NCBI RefSeq assembly: GCF_040219335.1
Contig: NZ_JAVJSQ010000010.1
Coordinates: 1 to 64,000, forward strand
Direction: 5' to 3'
Length of the DNA stretch: 64,000 nucleotides
From: Gimesia sp.
GTDB taxonomy: Bacteria > Planctomycetota > Planctomycetia > Planctomycetales > Planctomycetaceae
How positions within the stretch are numbered: the stretch's first letter is position 1; each line of letters starts with the position of its first letter. Shown here piece by piece: positions 9,310 to 19,021 of the stretch. The translations under genes and the position numbers were made by a program. The notes beneath the pieces are model-generated. The model made no database searches. It saw only the letters and a program-made list of their open reading frames with translations, and was not told the DNA's origin.

Positions 9310-10398
9310 ATGACGTCTGAAACGAAAATAAAACCGGTCAGCCTGGGGCCTTACCAGCTCAAATCTCCCCTGTGTCAGGCGGCATTGAGTGGCTACAGCG
9401 ATTATCCGATGCGGGTGATTGCGGCGCGACTGGGGGCGGCTTATACACTCTGTGAAGTGATGATTGACCGCTTGATTAATCAGACACGTCAGGGGAAACA
9501 GCTTTCAATGATGTACTGTCATCCGGATGAATATCCGGTGGGCGGACAGTTGATGGGCTCCGAACCGGAAGAGTTCGGGCCGGCGGCACAGAAACTCGTT
9601 GACGCCGGCTTTCATGTGATTGATATTAATTTTGGCTGCCCGGTGAAAAAAGTAATGAGCCGCTGTCGGGGTGGCTATCATCTGGGACAGCCTGAAGTGG
9701 CGCTCGAAATTATCTCCCGGGTCCGGGATACCGTTCCCGACTCGATTCCGGTGACGCTCAAAATGCGACGCGGCATCGATGACAGTTCTAAATCGGAAGA
9801 AAACTTCTTTCGCATCTTTGAAGGTGCCTATGCGCGGGGACTGGCGGCGATCACCGTGCATGGCCGCACGGTCGAACAAAAATATGTGGGCTCCAGCAAG
9901 TGGGAATTTCTCAGACAGGTCAAGCAACAGGCGGGCGACAGAATAGTGGTGGGGAGTGGCGATCTCTTCTCTCCCCAGGCCTGCCTGGACATGCTCCGTG
10001 TGACTGGAGTAGACGGCGTTTCGATTGCCCGGGGGGCCATCGGGAATCCCTGGATCTTTCAACAGACCGAACGCCTGCTGCGGGGGGAATCGATTACGCC
10101 TCCCGATGTCCATGAACAACGGACCGTGATCGCAGAGCATTTTGCACTCGCCCGTGAATTCTACGGCGAGAAAAAAGTCTGCAACACGTTGCGCAAGTTT
10201 GGCATCTTCTATTCAGAGCTGCATCCGCAGCGCAAAGCAGTTCGCGATGCGTTTATCGCCGTCAAAACCTCAGACCAGTGGCTGGCGGTTCTGGAACAAT
10301 GGTATCAAAACAATGCACCGGGTTGCTTTCCCCCGGTCGAAGCGCCAAACCCGCTTTCGCTTGAGGCGGCTGCTGCAGCCAGTGATGAGACGCACTGA
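9310..10398 (+). CDS. tRNA-dihydrouridine synthase (Dus family)
   Basis: This FMN-dependent enzyme reduces uridines in the tRNA D-loop. The 362-residue TIM-barrel protein starts PVSLGPYQLKSPLCQAALSG. It carries the catalytic-cysteine motif INFGCPVKKV near residue 115, the substrate/FMN-lining LKMRRGIDD, the ITVHGRT motif and the phosphate-binding VSIARGAIGNPWIF. It is closest in feel to DusB, but which uridine it modifies cannot be told. It begins 27 bases after the thiamine gene and is probably co-transcribed with it. The Ala-rich C-terminus is an extension. Confidence 0.93.
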   Translation: MTSETKIKPVSLGPYQLKSPLCQAALSGYSDYPMRVIAARLGAAYTLCEVMIDRLINQTRQGKQLSMMYCHPDEYPVGGQLMGSEPEEFGPAAQKLVDAGFHVIDINFGCPVKKVMSRCRGGYHLGQPEVALEIISRVRDTVPDSIPVTLKMRRGIDDSSKSEENFFRIFEGAYARGLAAITVHGRTVEQKYVGSSKWEFLRQVKQQAGDRIVVGSGDLFSPQACLDMLRVTGVDGVSIARGAIGNPWIFQQTERLLRGESITPPDVHEQRTVIAEHFALAREFYGEKKVCNTLRKFGIFYSELHPQRKAVRDAFIAVKTSDQWLAVLEQWYQNNAPGCFPPVEAPNPLSLEAAAAASDETH

Positions 10399-10682
10399 TC
10401 CAGGGCACGCCGGCAGGCTGCTTGAACGCAGCGACCTTCCATAAATGATCCCGTTTTGATTGTTCGGGTATTGATGCCTGGGACGAAAGGGGCGATTGTC
10501 TGGGTTGGACTCGGATGTCTGACAAATCGGACTGGCGGGTCGAAATATGAGGTGTTCCACTCAGAATTCTTTTGACTGTCTCTGAAGTGGATCTAGATTT
10601 TAACAACTCTATTTCCCTCATATGACAATCATTTTGTGCTTCGAAATGATTGTGGTTGCACGACTTGAAGGCCCCTCACTCA

Positions 10683-13649
10683 ATGTCTTATGAGTTAACC
10701 ACGAATACGATCTGGGTATTAATCTGTACCAGCCTGGTTTTTCTGATGCAGGCAGGTTTCTGTTGCCTGGAGTCAGGACTGTCACGCTCGAAAAACAGTA
10801 TTAATGTTGCGACCAAGAATGTCGTCGATTTCTTTATCGGATCGTTCCTGTTCTGGCTCTTTGGTTACGGACTCATGTTTGGCGAGTCCTTTCAGGGTCT
10901 GATCGGAACGACCGGTTTCGCCTTTGCTGATAACAGCACCACTCACTGGGCAACCGTCGTCTTTCTGTTCCAACTTGTGTTCTGCAGTACCGCGATGACG
11001 ATCTCTTCGGGCGCGGTCGCAGAGCGGATGCGATTTCGCTCCTATGTGATTCTGGCTTGTGCCATTGGTGCGGTCGCCTATCCTGTGTTCGGTCACTGGG
11101 CCTGGGCACGGGATGCAGCAGGTGCTCCAGCAGGCTGGCTGGGAAAACTCGGTTTCATGGACTTTGCGGGTTCCAGTGTCGTGCATTCCGTCGGAGCCTG
11201 GTCTGCGCTGGCAGCAGTGTTGATACTGGGACCACGCACGGGACGCTTTGGCGCGGGCGCTGATAAATCCCGCTTCTCAGCAAGTAACCTGCCCCTGGCG
11301 GCACTTGGATTTTTGATTCTGTGGTTTGGCTGGTTTGGTTTTAACGGCGGGAGCACGCTGGCATTAAACGGACAGGTTCCCTCTATCATATTAAATACGA
11401 TTCTGGCCGGAATCGCAGGGGGGGGCTTTGCGCTTCTCTGGGAAATGTTCTCATCTAAACAAATTTCAGTAGAAAATATCTTCAACGGATCACTGGCAGG
11501 GCTGGTGGCTGTGACGGCGGGTTGTAACGTTATTTCTTATCCCAGCGCGATTCTGATTGGCTTGATCGCCGGCGCGGTCATGCTGGGAGCAACGTATCTG
11601 CTCGAAAAATGCATGCGAGTGGATGATGTCGTGGGAGCGATTCCCGTGCATGGATTCGCGGGTGTCTGGGGGACCCTGGCTGTCGCCCTCTTTGCTGAAA
11701 TGCAGCACGTACCGCACGGTATCACACGCATGTACCTCTTGGGGATTCAGGCTCTGGGGGCGGCTGTCTGCTTCGTCTGGAGCTTCGGTTTTATCTGGGC
11801 TTGTATGTGGACGCTGAATCGCTTTCTACCGATCCGGGTTTCCGCGGGTGACGAAAAAATTGGTCTCAACGTGGCCGAACATGGTGCTTCTACCGAACTG
11901 CACAGTCTGCTGGAAACAATGATCGCCCACGAAAAGGGGGACAACTCCTCCCGGGCCGAGGTCGACGATTTTACCGAAGCCGGGATTGTGGGATATCAAT
12001 ACAACCGTGTGCTGGACGCCCAGGAAGTCCTGTTATCGGATGTCAAAGACCGAGAGCTGCGTTACCGCTCGATCATGGACAACGTGATGGATGCCATCAT
12101 CACGATTAACCTGGAAGGCAGAATCGAAGAATTCAACCTGGGAGCGGAGCACCTGTTTGGCTATCTGAATCACGAGGTGATCGGGCAGAACATCAACCTG
12201 CTGATTCCGCCCCTGCACCAGAATCTGCAGCACAAATACTCCGAAGGAGACTTGAACCCGCAACTGGTTCGCGCGATCGGTTCGCGACAGGAAATCGTGG
12301 CTCAGCGACAGGATGGATCAACGTTCCCCGCCGAACTGGCGGTGAGTTCGGTTGTACTGGCGGACCGGGAAATCTTCACCGGAATTATCCAGGACATCAG
12401 CGAACGCAAAGAATACGAACGCTCATTGAACGAAGCACGGAAACGGGCCGAGGCTGCCAGTGATGCCAAGAGTGAATTCCTGGCCAATATGAGTCATGAA
12501 ATCCGCACTCCGATGACGGCCATTCTGGGGTTCACTGATATCCTGCTCGGTAATCTGAAAGAGAAAGAAGACATCGAGGCAGCTCACATTGTCAAACGCA
12601 ATGGTGAGTATCTGATCGGCGTGATCAATGACATTCTGGACCTCTCCAAGATCGAAGCCCGCAAGATCGAACTCGAGCAGGTGCGGGTCAATATTCAAGA
12701 GATCGTGCGGGACATTGTTGCTCTGATGCAGGTCAAGGCTGACTTGAAGCAGCTCAAACTGCAGATTGAATTTGAGAATCCGATTCCGGAAACAATCGTC
12801 ACCGATCCAACGCGACTGCGTCAGGTGTTGATCAATCTGCTGGGAAATGCGATCAAATTCACCGAGACCGGTTACGTAAAACTCCGCATCCAGACCATCA
12901 ACCTGGAAGACTCCTGTGCGCAACTCCAATTCGACGTCATTGATACAGGCATCGGCATCTCGGAAGCAGCACTCTCCCAGATTTATCAACCGTTTACACA
13001 GGCCGACAATTCAACGACCCGGAAATATGGCGGCACCGGTCTGGGGCTGGCCATTTCCAAACGCCTGGTCGAAATGCTGGGTGGACATATCCAGGTCTTG
13101 AGTAAAGTCGGCGTGGGAAGTACCTTCACCATCACCGTCAATACCGGCTCTCTCGAAGGAGTGCGACTATTGAAACTGGATGAAAGTTCCTTCCGCAAAG
13201 CTGCAGAGGAACAGAACCAGGAGCATCCTATTGAGTCTGGTCGTAGTGTTTCCTCCCAGCGTGTACTGATCGTGGAAGACGGCCTCGACAATCAGCGACT
13301 GATCTCGTTTCTGCTGAAGAAAGAGGGCATGGAAGTCGAACTGGCAGATAATGGAAAGCTTGGTTCCGAACAGGCACTGGCTGCCCAGGAAGCCGGGCAG
13401 CCCTATGATTTCGTGCTGATGGATATGCAGATGCCGGTCATGGATGGTTACACGGCCACCCGCAAACTCAGAGAGGCGGGCTATAAGCGTCCGATTATCG
13501 CACTGACGGCCCACGCGATGAAAAACGATATGGAAAAATGTCTGAACGCTGGCTGTGATGCGTACGCGACGAAGCCGGTGAATAAACAGAAGCTGCTGGA
13601 GACCATCTCACATCTGGCAGAGCCGCAGGCATCAGAACCGGCAGACTGA
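10683..13649 (+). CDS. Ammonium transporter-like sensor hybrid histidine kinase (Amt-PAS-HK-REC)
   Basis: A 988-residue membrane protein joins an 11-helix Amt domain (residues 1-400) to signalling modules. The Amt twin histidines appear in [12 protein letters not shown] (about 165) and [11 protein letters not shown] (about 320). A PAS domain (455-580) follows, then HisKA with [10 protein letters not shown] (phosphorylated His near 603), HATPase with [18 protein letters not shown] and [10 protein letters not shown], and a C-terminal receiver whose Asp lies in [12 protein letters not shown] (about 911). It probably senses ammonium and starts a phosphorelay; no partner phosphotransfer gene is adjacent. 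The ATG at SYELTTN is chosen over an upstream TTG because GAAGG precedes it and it starts helix 1 cleanly. Confidence 0.93.
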   Translation: MSYELTTNTIWVLICTSLVFLMQAGFCCLESGLSRSKNSINVATKNVVDFFIGSFLFWLFGYGLMFGESFQGLIGTTGFAFADNSTTHWATVVFLFQLVFCSTAMTISSGAVAERMRFRSYVILACAIGAVAYPVFGHWAWARDAAGAPAGWLGKLGFMDFAGSSVVHSVGAWSALAAVLILGPRTGRFGAGADKSRFSASNLPLAALGFLILWFGWFGFNGGSTLALNGQVPSIILNTILAGIAGGGFALLWEMFSSKQISVENIFNGSLAGLVAVTAGCNVISYPSAILIGLIAGAVMLGATYLLEKCMRVDDVVGAIPVHGFAGVWGTLAVALFAEMQHVPHGITRMYLLGIQALGAAVCFVWSFGFIWACMWTLNRFLPIRVSAGDEKIGLNVAEHGASTELHSLLETMIAHEKGDNSSRAEVDDFTEAGIVGYQYNRVLDAQEVLLSDVKDRELRYRSIMDNVMDAIITINLEGRIEEFNLGAEHLFGYLNHEVIGQNINLLIPPLHQNLQHKYSEGDLNPQLVRAIGSRQEIVAQRQDGSTFPAELAVSSVVLADREIFTGIIQDISERKEYERSLNEARKRAEAASDAKSEFLANMSHEIRTPMTAILGFTDILLGNLKEKEDIEAAHIVKRNGEYLIGVINDILDLSKIEARKIELEQVRVNIQEIVRDIVALMQVKADLKQLKLQIEFENPIPETIVTDPTRLRQVLINLLGNAIKFTETGYVKLRIQTINLEDSCAQLQFDVIDTGIGISEAALSQIYQPFTQADNSTTRKYGGTGLGLAISKRLVEMLGGHIQVLSKVGVGSTFTITVNTGSLEGVRLLKLDESSFRKAAEEQNQEHPIESGRSVSSQRVLIVEDGLDNQRLISFLLKKEGMEVELADNGKLGSEQALAAQEAGQPYDFVLMDMQMPVMDGYTATRKLREAGYKRPIIALTAHAMKNDMEKCLNAGCDAYATKPVNKQKLLETISHLAEPQASEPAD

Positions 13650-13652
13650 GTT

Positions 13653-14543
13653 TCACGACCAGAACTGACGATCCAGAGTGCGGTAGTTGATAGCTTCGCT
13701 GACATGAGCTGCAGTAATCTGATCGCTCTGGTCGAGATCTGCAATCGTGCGACTGATGCGTAAAATTTTATCGTGTGCCCGGGCAGACAGGCCCATCTCC
13801 TCCATCGCAGTTTTCAACAGGCCCTCAGCATCCGAGGCCAGCTGGCTAAATTTCCTCAACTGGCGGGGTGTCATTCGACCGTTATGCGACGTCTTTTCAT
13901 TTGCGAAGCGGCGCGCCTGAATCTCACGGGCCGCCGACACCTGCTCACGCATGGTCTGACTGTTGGTGCCTGAAGTCTGGTTGGACAGTTCACGAAAGGG
14001 GACCGGGGGAACTTCGATGTGAATATCGATTCGATCCAGCAGCGGTCCACTGATTTTCGAAAGATAGCGTTCGATCTGCATCGGATTGCAGGAACATTTT
14101 CGTCTCGGATCAGACAGGTAGCCGCAGGGGCAGGGATTCATCGCGGAGATCAGCATCACGTTTGCAGGAAACGTAACGCTGCCGATCGCACGGGAGATGG
14201 TGACTTCCCCACCCTCTAAAGGCTGTCGTAATACTTCCAGTGTGCGGCGATTGAATTCGGGCAGCTCGTCCAGAAACAGCAGACCGTTATGCGCCAGACT
14301 GATTTCACCCGGTGCGGGAGTGGAACCCCCTCCCACCAGGCCGGCTTCACTGATGGTGTGGTGGGGCGTACGGAACTGGCGCAACATCACCAGCGACTGG
14401 TCTCGCGAGAGACGCCCCATCGCACTGTAGATCCGCGTCGTTTCCAGACTCTCTTCCTGGGACAGACGCGGCAGGATTGTGCTGATCCGCGAAGCGAGCA
14501 GTGTCTTGCCGGTCCCGGGCGAACCGATCATCAACAGATGATG
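13653..14543 (-). pseudogene. comM: comM (YifB) Mg-chelatase-like AAA+ gene, 5' half missing
   Basis: ComM is a hexameric helicase that helps branch migration during natural transformation. Only the C-terminal roughly 297 of about 500 residues remain: Walker A IGSPGTGKTLLA, Walker B LLFLDELPEF, the zinc-like cluster MNPCPCGYLSDPRRKC, sensor regions and the C-terminal QFWS. Upstream, similarity ends at HHLLMIG and the frame runs into a stop within about 15 codons of unrelated AT-rich sequence. The N-terminal Lon-like domain is absent from this window. The break is interpreted as insertion of the island to the right; comM is a known island target, for example for AbaR islands in Acinetobacter. 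Confidence 0.88.
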
Positions 14544-14985
14544 TAAATAAACCCTGCAATGGAATTGTTTGATTTTTCAATTAAAAACAAACGTATTTCA
14601 TAGGGTTTTATCTATACAGAGTCATTAGGTGGAAAAATATTTTCATCTGTTACACTACCTACAACCTCGTTCTATCCACAAGTGCAAACCCTCTCAAAAA
14701 CCCCCAATTCCTCTCTACACAAATCTCAAAAAGTCCGGTTTTGGGATCTCTTTAATCCAGACAGAATGAGCAGCTTCAAATGCCCCCCCTTCATCAGGAG
14801 TCGCTCTCAGCGGCAAATCTTGGGGAGCAACATTTGGGACAATTTCGGAACACAAAGGGAAATTATAAAACCTGTGCAGCATTGAGTTGTTCAGGTTTTT
14901 CCATTTGGGGCATGGTCTACTGCCGCTATAATGCGGTTCACCTGTTCTATGCCTCAATGAAGATTAGATATCTGAAAGATGAACA
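14544..14985. other. Left boundary of the island, inverted repeats, no gene
   Basis: The sequence changes sharply here from GC-rich comM coding to AT-rich non-coding DNA. Two nested imperfect inverted repeats lie just inside the break: TAAACCCT at 14548 facing AGGGTTT at 14602-14608, and GTTTGATTTTT (14567-14577) facing AAAAACAAAC (14583-14592). They could be recombinase binding arms of an attachment site, but no integrase gene adjoins and the other end is outside the window. I see no supported gene in the remaining bases. Confidence 0.5.
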
Positions 14986-15282
14986 ATGAAAAAAGAACTG
15001 CAAGAGGTCTTTAATTTAGCTGAATCGACTTGGCTTAACCCCAACTTAAAAAGTGTTGAAGACGAAACGCTACGTGCAAGCATTACATGTCTATCGTTTA
15101 GCGTTATGGCATTGTGTCAAGAGGTAGAGAGTTTGAGGTATCAGCTTAGTGAAGATGATCAGGAAGAAACGGGAGAACATAAACAGAACGAAAGTTTTCA
15201 GAGGGTAAGGTTTGAGGCTGCCAGAAACAAGATGAGAGAAGATGGTGCTTTTCAAATAGGCACTCAGCCTGAACCCCAGTGA
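14986..15282 (+). CDS. Small hypothetical protein
   Basis: A 98-residue, charged protein of unknown function begins MKKELQEVFNLAESTW and has a predicted helix near residues 28-55 (a coiled-coil-like run ending EVESLRYQLSEDD). There is no signal peptide or membrane segment. The ribosome site is weak (GAAAGATGAAC). A rho-independent terminator follows directly, which supports it being a real transcription unit. Confidence 0.5.
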   Translation: MKKELQEVFNLAESTWLNPNLKSVEDETLRASITCLSFSVMALCQEVESLRYQLSEDDQEETGEHKQNESFQRVRFEAARNKMREDGAFQIGTQPEPQ

Positions 15283-15298
15283 AAAAAAGCTCAATTGC

Positions 15299-15330
15299 AA
15301 AAAGCTCTCAGACAGATTGAGGGCTTTTTA
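15299..15330 (+). terminator. Rho-independent terminator
   Basis: AAAGCTCTCA (15301-15310) pairs with TGAGGGCTTT (15318-15327), one G-T pair, followed by TTTA. It ends the preceding small gene. Confidence 0.8.
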
Positions 15331-15444
15331 TTCTCCAACTCATTCCCGTGTTGACACGGTTTGGGTCAGCCTTACCCTCTCTGGGAATTCAGGCAGAAAC
15401 AGTCTCTGCCTACTTATTATTTCCTGATTTAGGGGGCAAAACAC

Positions 15445-15678
15445 ATGCAAAGAAAAAAGTTAGATTACAGGGATACGATTGATATCAAGTATCGGATTCA
15501 CAAATTCCTGATTGAGTTATTCAGACCAGTGAACTTTGCAAAAGTTGAGATATCAAAAATCAATATCCTGAGTCAAAGCAGTAAATCAGTCAGATATAAC
15601 TATGTCTGCACTTTTGATGAGGTTGAATTCGCTTCTGATGATGTTGATATTGATTTGATTGACTTAGAACAATATTGA
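15445..15678 (+). CDS. Small hypothetical protein
   Basis: A 77-residue protein with a basic N-terminal half and an acidic tail (EFASDDVDIDLIDLEQY). No known domain is recognised. A run of AGGGGG lies about 9 bases before the ATG. It converges on the next gene and shares a hairpin terminator with it. Confidence 0.5.
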   Translation: MQRKKLDYRDTIDIKYRIHKFLIELFRPVNFAKVEISKINILSQSSKSVRYNYVCTFDEVEFASDDVDIDLIDLEQY

Positions 15679-15687
15679 ACCAATCAG

Positions 15688-15717
15688 CAGGAACGCTAGA
15701 AAAATCTAGCGTTCCTG
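15688..15717. terminator. Bidirectional hairpin terminator between convergent genes
   Basis: A perfect 13-bp stem (CAGGAACGCTAGA at 15688-15700 with its complement at 15705-15717) closes over a four-base AAAA loop. It overlaps the last codons of the minus-strand gene and serves both flanking genes. Confidence 0.8.
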
Positions 15718-16053
15718 TGTTTCTAAGTATTCAATAAATTCTTTCATGGTCGTTCTGGGATGCAAGCCAGATGATGTAACGTCAAAAGCTATATGAGTTA
15801 CATCATGACTGCCCTCAATTCTTGATTGTTCCATGAGTCGAAGTTGCCCGATCAAAGATTCTTGGTCAGGAATCGTATGCACTTTAACTTCGATTGATTC
15901 TAAGTTGTGATACTTTTGCTTATAGAACTTTTCAACCAAATCTTTGTCAGTCAATAAATTAAAGCATCGATCTCCATTGCACGTTGTTATGCAATATCCG
16001 GTCTTTCCTAATGGAAAGTAACAAGGGTAAGTAATCATAAATTCATCACTCAT
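15706..16053 (-). CDS. Hypothetical protein
   Basis: A 115-residue soluble protein with a Cys pair in the N-terminal third (YCITTCNGDRCFNLLTD) and no motif I recognise. AGGAGA lies 7 bases upstream of the ATG, which supports expression. It shares a terminator with the convergent small gene. Confidence 0.55.
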   Translation of the reverse strand: MSDEFMITYPCYFPLGKTGYCITTCNGDRCFNLLTDKDLVEKFYKQKYHNLESIEVKVHTIPDQESLIGQLRLMEQSRIEGSHDVTHIAFDVTSSGLHPRTTMKEFIEYLETQER

Positions 16054-16207
16054 TTTTCATTCTCCTAAAGATAGAAGCACCTAACCATATCAGAATGAAA
16101 AAGATTCTATGTGTATGCACGAGTACGGCAAGTACTATCTAGGCACTTGATTGTTTTTCTAGTGCCCCTTCTCTTACCAGATCGATAATCTCTCTTTTTG
16201 TGAATCA

Positions 16208-16930
16208 TCAGATATTTTGCTTATCATATTCACGAGCATTTCCATAAGTGAAATGCTGAATCTGATTATCATCGATGTGAAGAATAATTTCATTGTTCCA
16301 CATCACATTGTCATTAGTCTCAAATGACATGTCAATTTTTTGTTTTGATGGTTCATTTTCAGGATACCATACATCAATCTCAACAACTTCATTTTTATCT
16401 ATAAAACCAAGCTCCTGAAGGTTCATTTTAATGCCAAGTGGAATTTCATCTCTGAGCTGAATGAATTTTGCGTCACTGATTTCGTTCCCAACATTTTCTA
16501 TAACAAGAATTACTTTGATAAAACCTTCTTTTGTCTCCCCTGATTCTCTTCCACTGTCCATCTGCAAAAATTTAGGTAGGACATCGTTTCGATATCTGCG
16601 TTCTTCTCTTCTTGCGGCAGCTTTGATGAATTCTTGGTTGATGTTGTTTTGTTGATGTTGTCGTTTCAAATCTACGCGTTGTTCCCAAAGTGTAAATGCG
16701 ACTGCAACAAAGGCTAAGCCAGAAAAAATGCTGTTTAATGCACCATACATATCACCAAATTGACCTCTTGCTGCCATGCTGCAATAAGAGCTAGATAAAA
16801 AGAAATAGTTACCTATTGCAAATCCTATCACTCCAAAAAGTCCAAGCCAAAATATACATATTGGAGGTGAATTAATTTCTGTGTTGTTGGGATTATCTTC
16901 GTTTAATGATTCATCTTTCTTTTCTGACAT
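16208..16930 (-). CDS. Two-helix membrane protein of unknown function
   Basis: A 240-residue protein has two transmembrane segments (about residues 24-46 and 65-85) linked by GQFGDMYGALNSIFSGLAF, a signature shared by many uncharacterised bacterial accessory membrane proteins. A charged helix follows and then a beta-rich cytoplasmic domain (about 115-225). GGAG lies 12 bases before the start. A similar layout of membrane helices followed by a beta-rich domain is seen in the gene at 35979-36521, but they are not clearly related. No function can be given. Confidence 0.6.
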   Translation of the reverse strand: MSEKKDESLNEDNPNNTEINSPPICIFWLGLFGVIGFAIGNYFFLSSSYCSMAARGQFGDMYGALNSIFSGLAFVAVAFTLWEQRVDLKRQHQQNNINQEFIKAAARREERRYRNDVLPKFLQMDSGRESGETKEGFIKVILVIENVGNEISDAKFIQLRDEIPLGIKMNLQELGFIDKNEVVEIDVWYPENEPSKQKIDMSFETNDNVMWNNEIILHIDDNQIQHFTYGNAREYDKQNI

Positions 16931-17296
16931 ACTAGATTGCTCCTGAATATGGATCTGGATTTTTATTCAGTATGCCAAGTTCAAAACAGAAAACAATCTA
17001 ATGAGTCATTTTCGTTACGGCCCTTCACTTACAAAATGGTAAGAGTAAGGCTGCTTTAATATTGATATGGCAAAGCTTCTTTCATACCAAACCACTATTT
17101 ACTCCAGACCGGGATGTTAATCCGGGACATAATTTTCAACTCATTGGAGTGGATTGTAGTATCACACGACTGTACTATATGTGCAGTAGCTTCGTCTCAG
17201 TCGAAGCCCAACTTACAAAGTTTAAAGGAGAATTTTAGCGGCCTTTTGAGGCCATATTTTGACAATTTGAAATGACGTTAAGTCAACATTCTGTTT

Positions 17297-17426
17297 CCAG
17301 ATAAATCGCCAACCTGAGCTTAATCGCTCTTGAACTAACGAGACAGAGATTGGCCGGCGTCCCCTTTATGGGGGCGTTCGGACGCATGATCTCTGTTCGT
17401 TAGTGCCCTTTGGCGAGGGTATCTGG
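17297..17426 (+). other. Large multi-stem inverted-repeat element (candidate structured RNA)
   Basis: In the 600-base gap between divergent genes lies a nested fold. The outer stem is CCAGATA (17297-17303) with TATCTGG (17420-17426), then TCGCCAA (17306-17312) with TTGGCGA (17410-17416), then CTAACGAGACAGAGAT (17335-17350) with ATCTCTGTTCGTTAG (17389-17403), one bulge. Inside is CGTCCCC/GGGGGCG closed by a short loop, next to a GCGT-TCGG-ACGC hairpin. It ends about 105 bases before the start of the next plus-strand gene. It could be a leader RNA, a regulator-binding palindrome or the end of a small mobile element. Confidence 0.6.
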
Positions 17427-17531
17427 AGCGGATGCATTGTGTGCTTCGTTCGCTCCCACCTTTTTGTCGCCACTGACACCCAGAAGTTGCTGAGCGTAAC
17501 TAACCGCACTGCAATTTAAAAAGGGCTAACG

Positions 17532-18458
17532 ATGGCGACAAATAATCCCACCTACCAAGAACTCGCACGCATCCGAGCAGCCAGCGAAAACAATCTCGCT
17601 TTTCAAACGATCCAGACTGGCGTTCTGACAAGTCTGAACGGAGTCATGGGCTCTATTCACTCCGAAATGGCAGAAGTTCGTCAACTCCATGCTGAGGGAT
17701 TGGCCGCCCAACAGGAACTCTTGCAACGCGAAGCCCTTCAAGATCGCATTGAAGAGTTTCTCTACCAAGCCGAGAAACTCGTCGAAAAGTGTTTCTGCCG
17801 GGACACGGACATCCCCTACTCTTCCCGATATTTTCTACTCCAAGGTCTGATTCACTCAATCCATAATGATGGGATCTCCACAGCGATCATCAAAGGTCGT
17901 GAAAACAAAAAAGCCTTTGATAATGTCGTTGCCAAGATCAATAAGATGCTCTCCAAGTTGAGCGAAATTGCAGAAGTGAAAGAGGCAATTGAATGGGCGG
18001 AGAAGGAGAATCGACGTGCTCTTGCTGAGAGAAAGCGTGCGAATAAGGAGCGTCAAAGACAACAGGAGTTGCTGAAAAAGTACAATGCCAAAGTTGTCGA
18101 ACTCAAGAAGGAACAGAAACCTCCCTTGAATTTCGGGATCTGGTATTCCAATCGGCTCAGGAATTTCAGGGAGATTCCAGTTCTTGGGTTCTTATTCGTC
18201 TTTCCTCCGACCAGCCTAATGCTACAGGTCATAGCTTGGGCGATGTATGGTTTTTTCTGGATTCCAATCGCGTATGCATTATCTGCTGCATACGACAAAA
18301 AACAGATCGAGAAATACAACAAAGCAATCGACGAGAAAATCGAAAGGCTAAATGAAACTGCCCGGAAGCATGGACTAGATCCAGATGGAATAATTCTCGA
18401 TTTTGATGATTCTGAACCGCCTCTTGGAATTGCGTATGATGGTGAGGTGCACTCATGA
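17532..18458 (+). CDS. Coiled-coil membrane protein, unknown function
   Basis: The 308-residue protein is mostly helical. Residues 1-75 and 130-200 look like coiled coils (NRRALAERKRANKERQRQQE); a hydrophobic hairpin at about 213-255 would cross the membrane twice; a short coil and an acidic tail (LDFDDSEPP) follow. The start has AGGG upstream. Its TGA overlaps the ATG of the next gene by four bases, so the two are translationally coupled. No known family is recognised. Confidence 0.65.
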   Translation: MATNNPTYQELARIRAASENNLAFQTIQTGVLTSLNGVMGSIHSEMAEVRQLHAEGLAAQQELLQREALQDRIEEFLYQAEKLVEKCFCRDTDIPYSSRYFLLQGLIHSIHNDGISTAIIKGRENKKAFDNVVAKINKMLSKLSEIAEVKEAIEWAEKENRRALAERKRANKERQRQQELLKKYNAKVVELKKEQKPPLNFGIWYSNRLRNFREIPVLGFLFVFPPTSLMLQVIAWAMYGFFWIPIAYALSAAYDKKQIEKYNKAIDEKIERLNETARKHGLDPDGIILDFDDSEPPLGIAYDGEVHS

Positions 18459-19000
18459 GCGGACAGCCTCGCACTTCTAAATTGATGATTCTCGGTCGCA
18501 TCGGAGCACTGGGAGCGTCTCTTGGGACGACGTTTTTCTACCTGCTTACTGCTTTAGGATTAAGCGTTGCTATTTCTCCAATCTGGACTGGAGCGGTTTT
18601 TGGCATCGGTGTATTCGTCTTCGTGATGTGGGCAATCATCCGTTTTATAGGATGGTTGCTCGCTGGTGATGATCCAGCCTACCAGCAATACATTGCTGAG
18701 GGCGGTGATCCATATTTCGATGGGCTGCCGCCTCCCTTCAATAATGATTCATGGACTCAACGTATTGGTGGCCTAAGAGAACCTGTCACAGATTTTGTCC
18801 CGCCTGACCATTGGCAGTATCAATGCCAGAGATGTGGTGCTCGCGTCGAACACGAAATCGATGTGTGCTGGAACTGCGGGAATGGAAATGACACCCAACA
18901 GTGTCACGGATGTGGCTTGTTGGTGAGAGAGCCTTCATTCGGAGCTTTTGAAACCACAGGTGTGATTTGTCCCCAGTGCAATTCTTTAATTAGAGCATAA
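18455..19000 (+). CDS. Membrane protein with C-terminal double zinc ribbon
   Basis: A 181-residue protein has two transmembrane helices (about 20-45 and 48-72) and a cytoplasmic C-terminus with four CxxC pairs: CQRC, CWNC, CHGC and CPQC, from residue 124 onward. This spacing indicates two rubredoxin-like zinc ribbons. It overlaps the upstream coiled-coil membrane gene (ATGA), which suggests a shared complex. Function unknown; the ribbons may bind protein or nucleic acid. Confidence 0.65.
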   Translation: MSGQPRTSKLMILGRIGALGASLGTTFFYLLTALGLSVAISPIWTGAVFGIGVFVFVMWAIIRFIGWLLAGDDPAYQQYIAEGGDPYFDGLPPPFNNDSWTQRIGGLREPVTDFVPPDHWQYQCQRCGARVEHEIDVCWNCGNGNDTQQCHGCGLLVREPSFGAFETTGVICPQCNSLIRA

Positions 19001-19021
19001 CCCCTTTCAAAGGAGACAATA

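Noticed and set aside
14682-14885. Open frame of 67 codons at the island edge
   Set aside because: No ribosome site, no recognisable domain and a composition typical of non-coding DNA.
15767-15778. CAGATGATGTAA shared with the comM junction (14535-14546) as a possible second attachment site
   Set aside because: A single 12-base match inside a coding gene with no flanking repeat; chance cannot be excluded and no comM fragment adjoins it.
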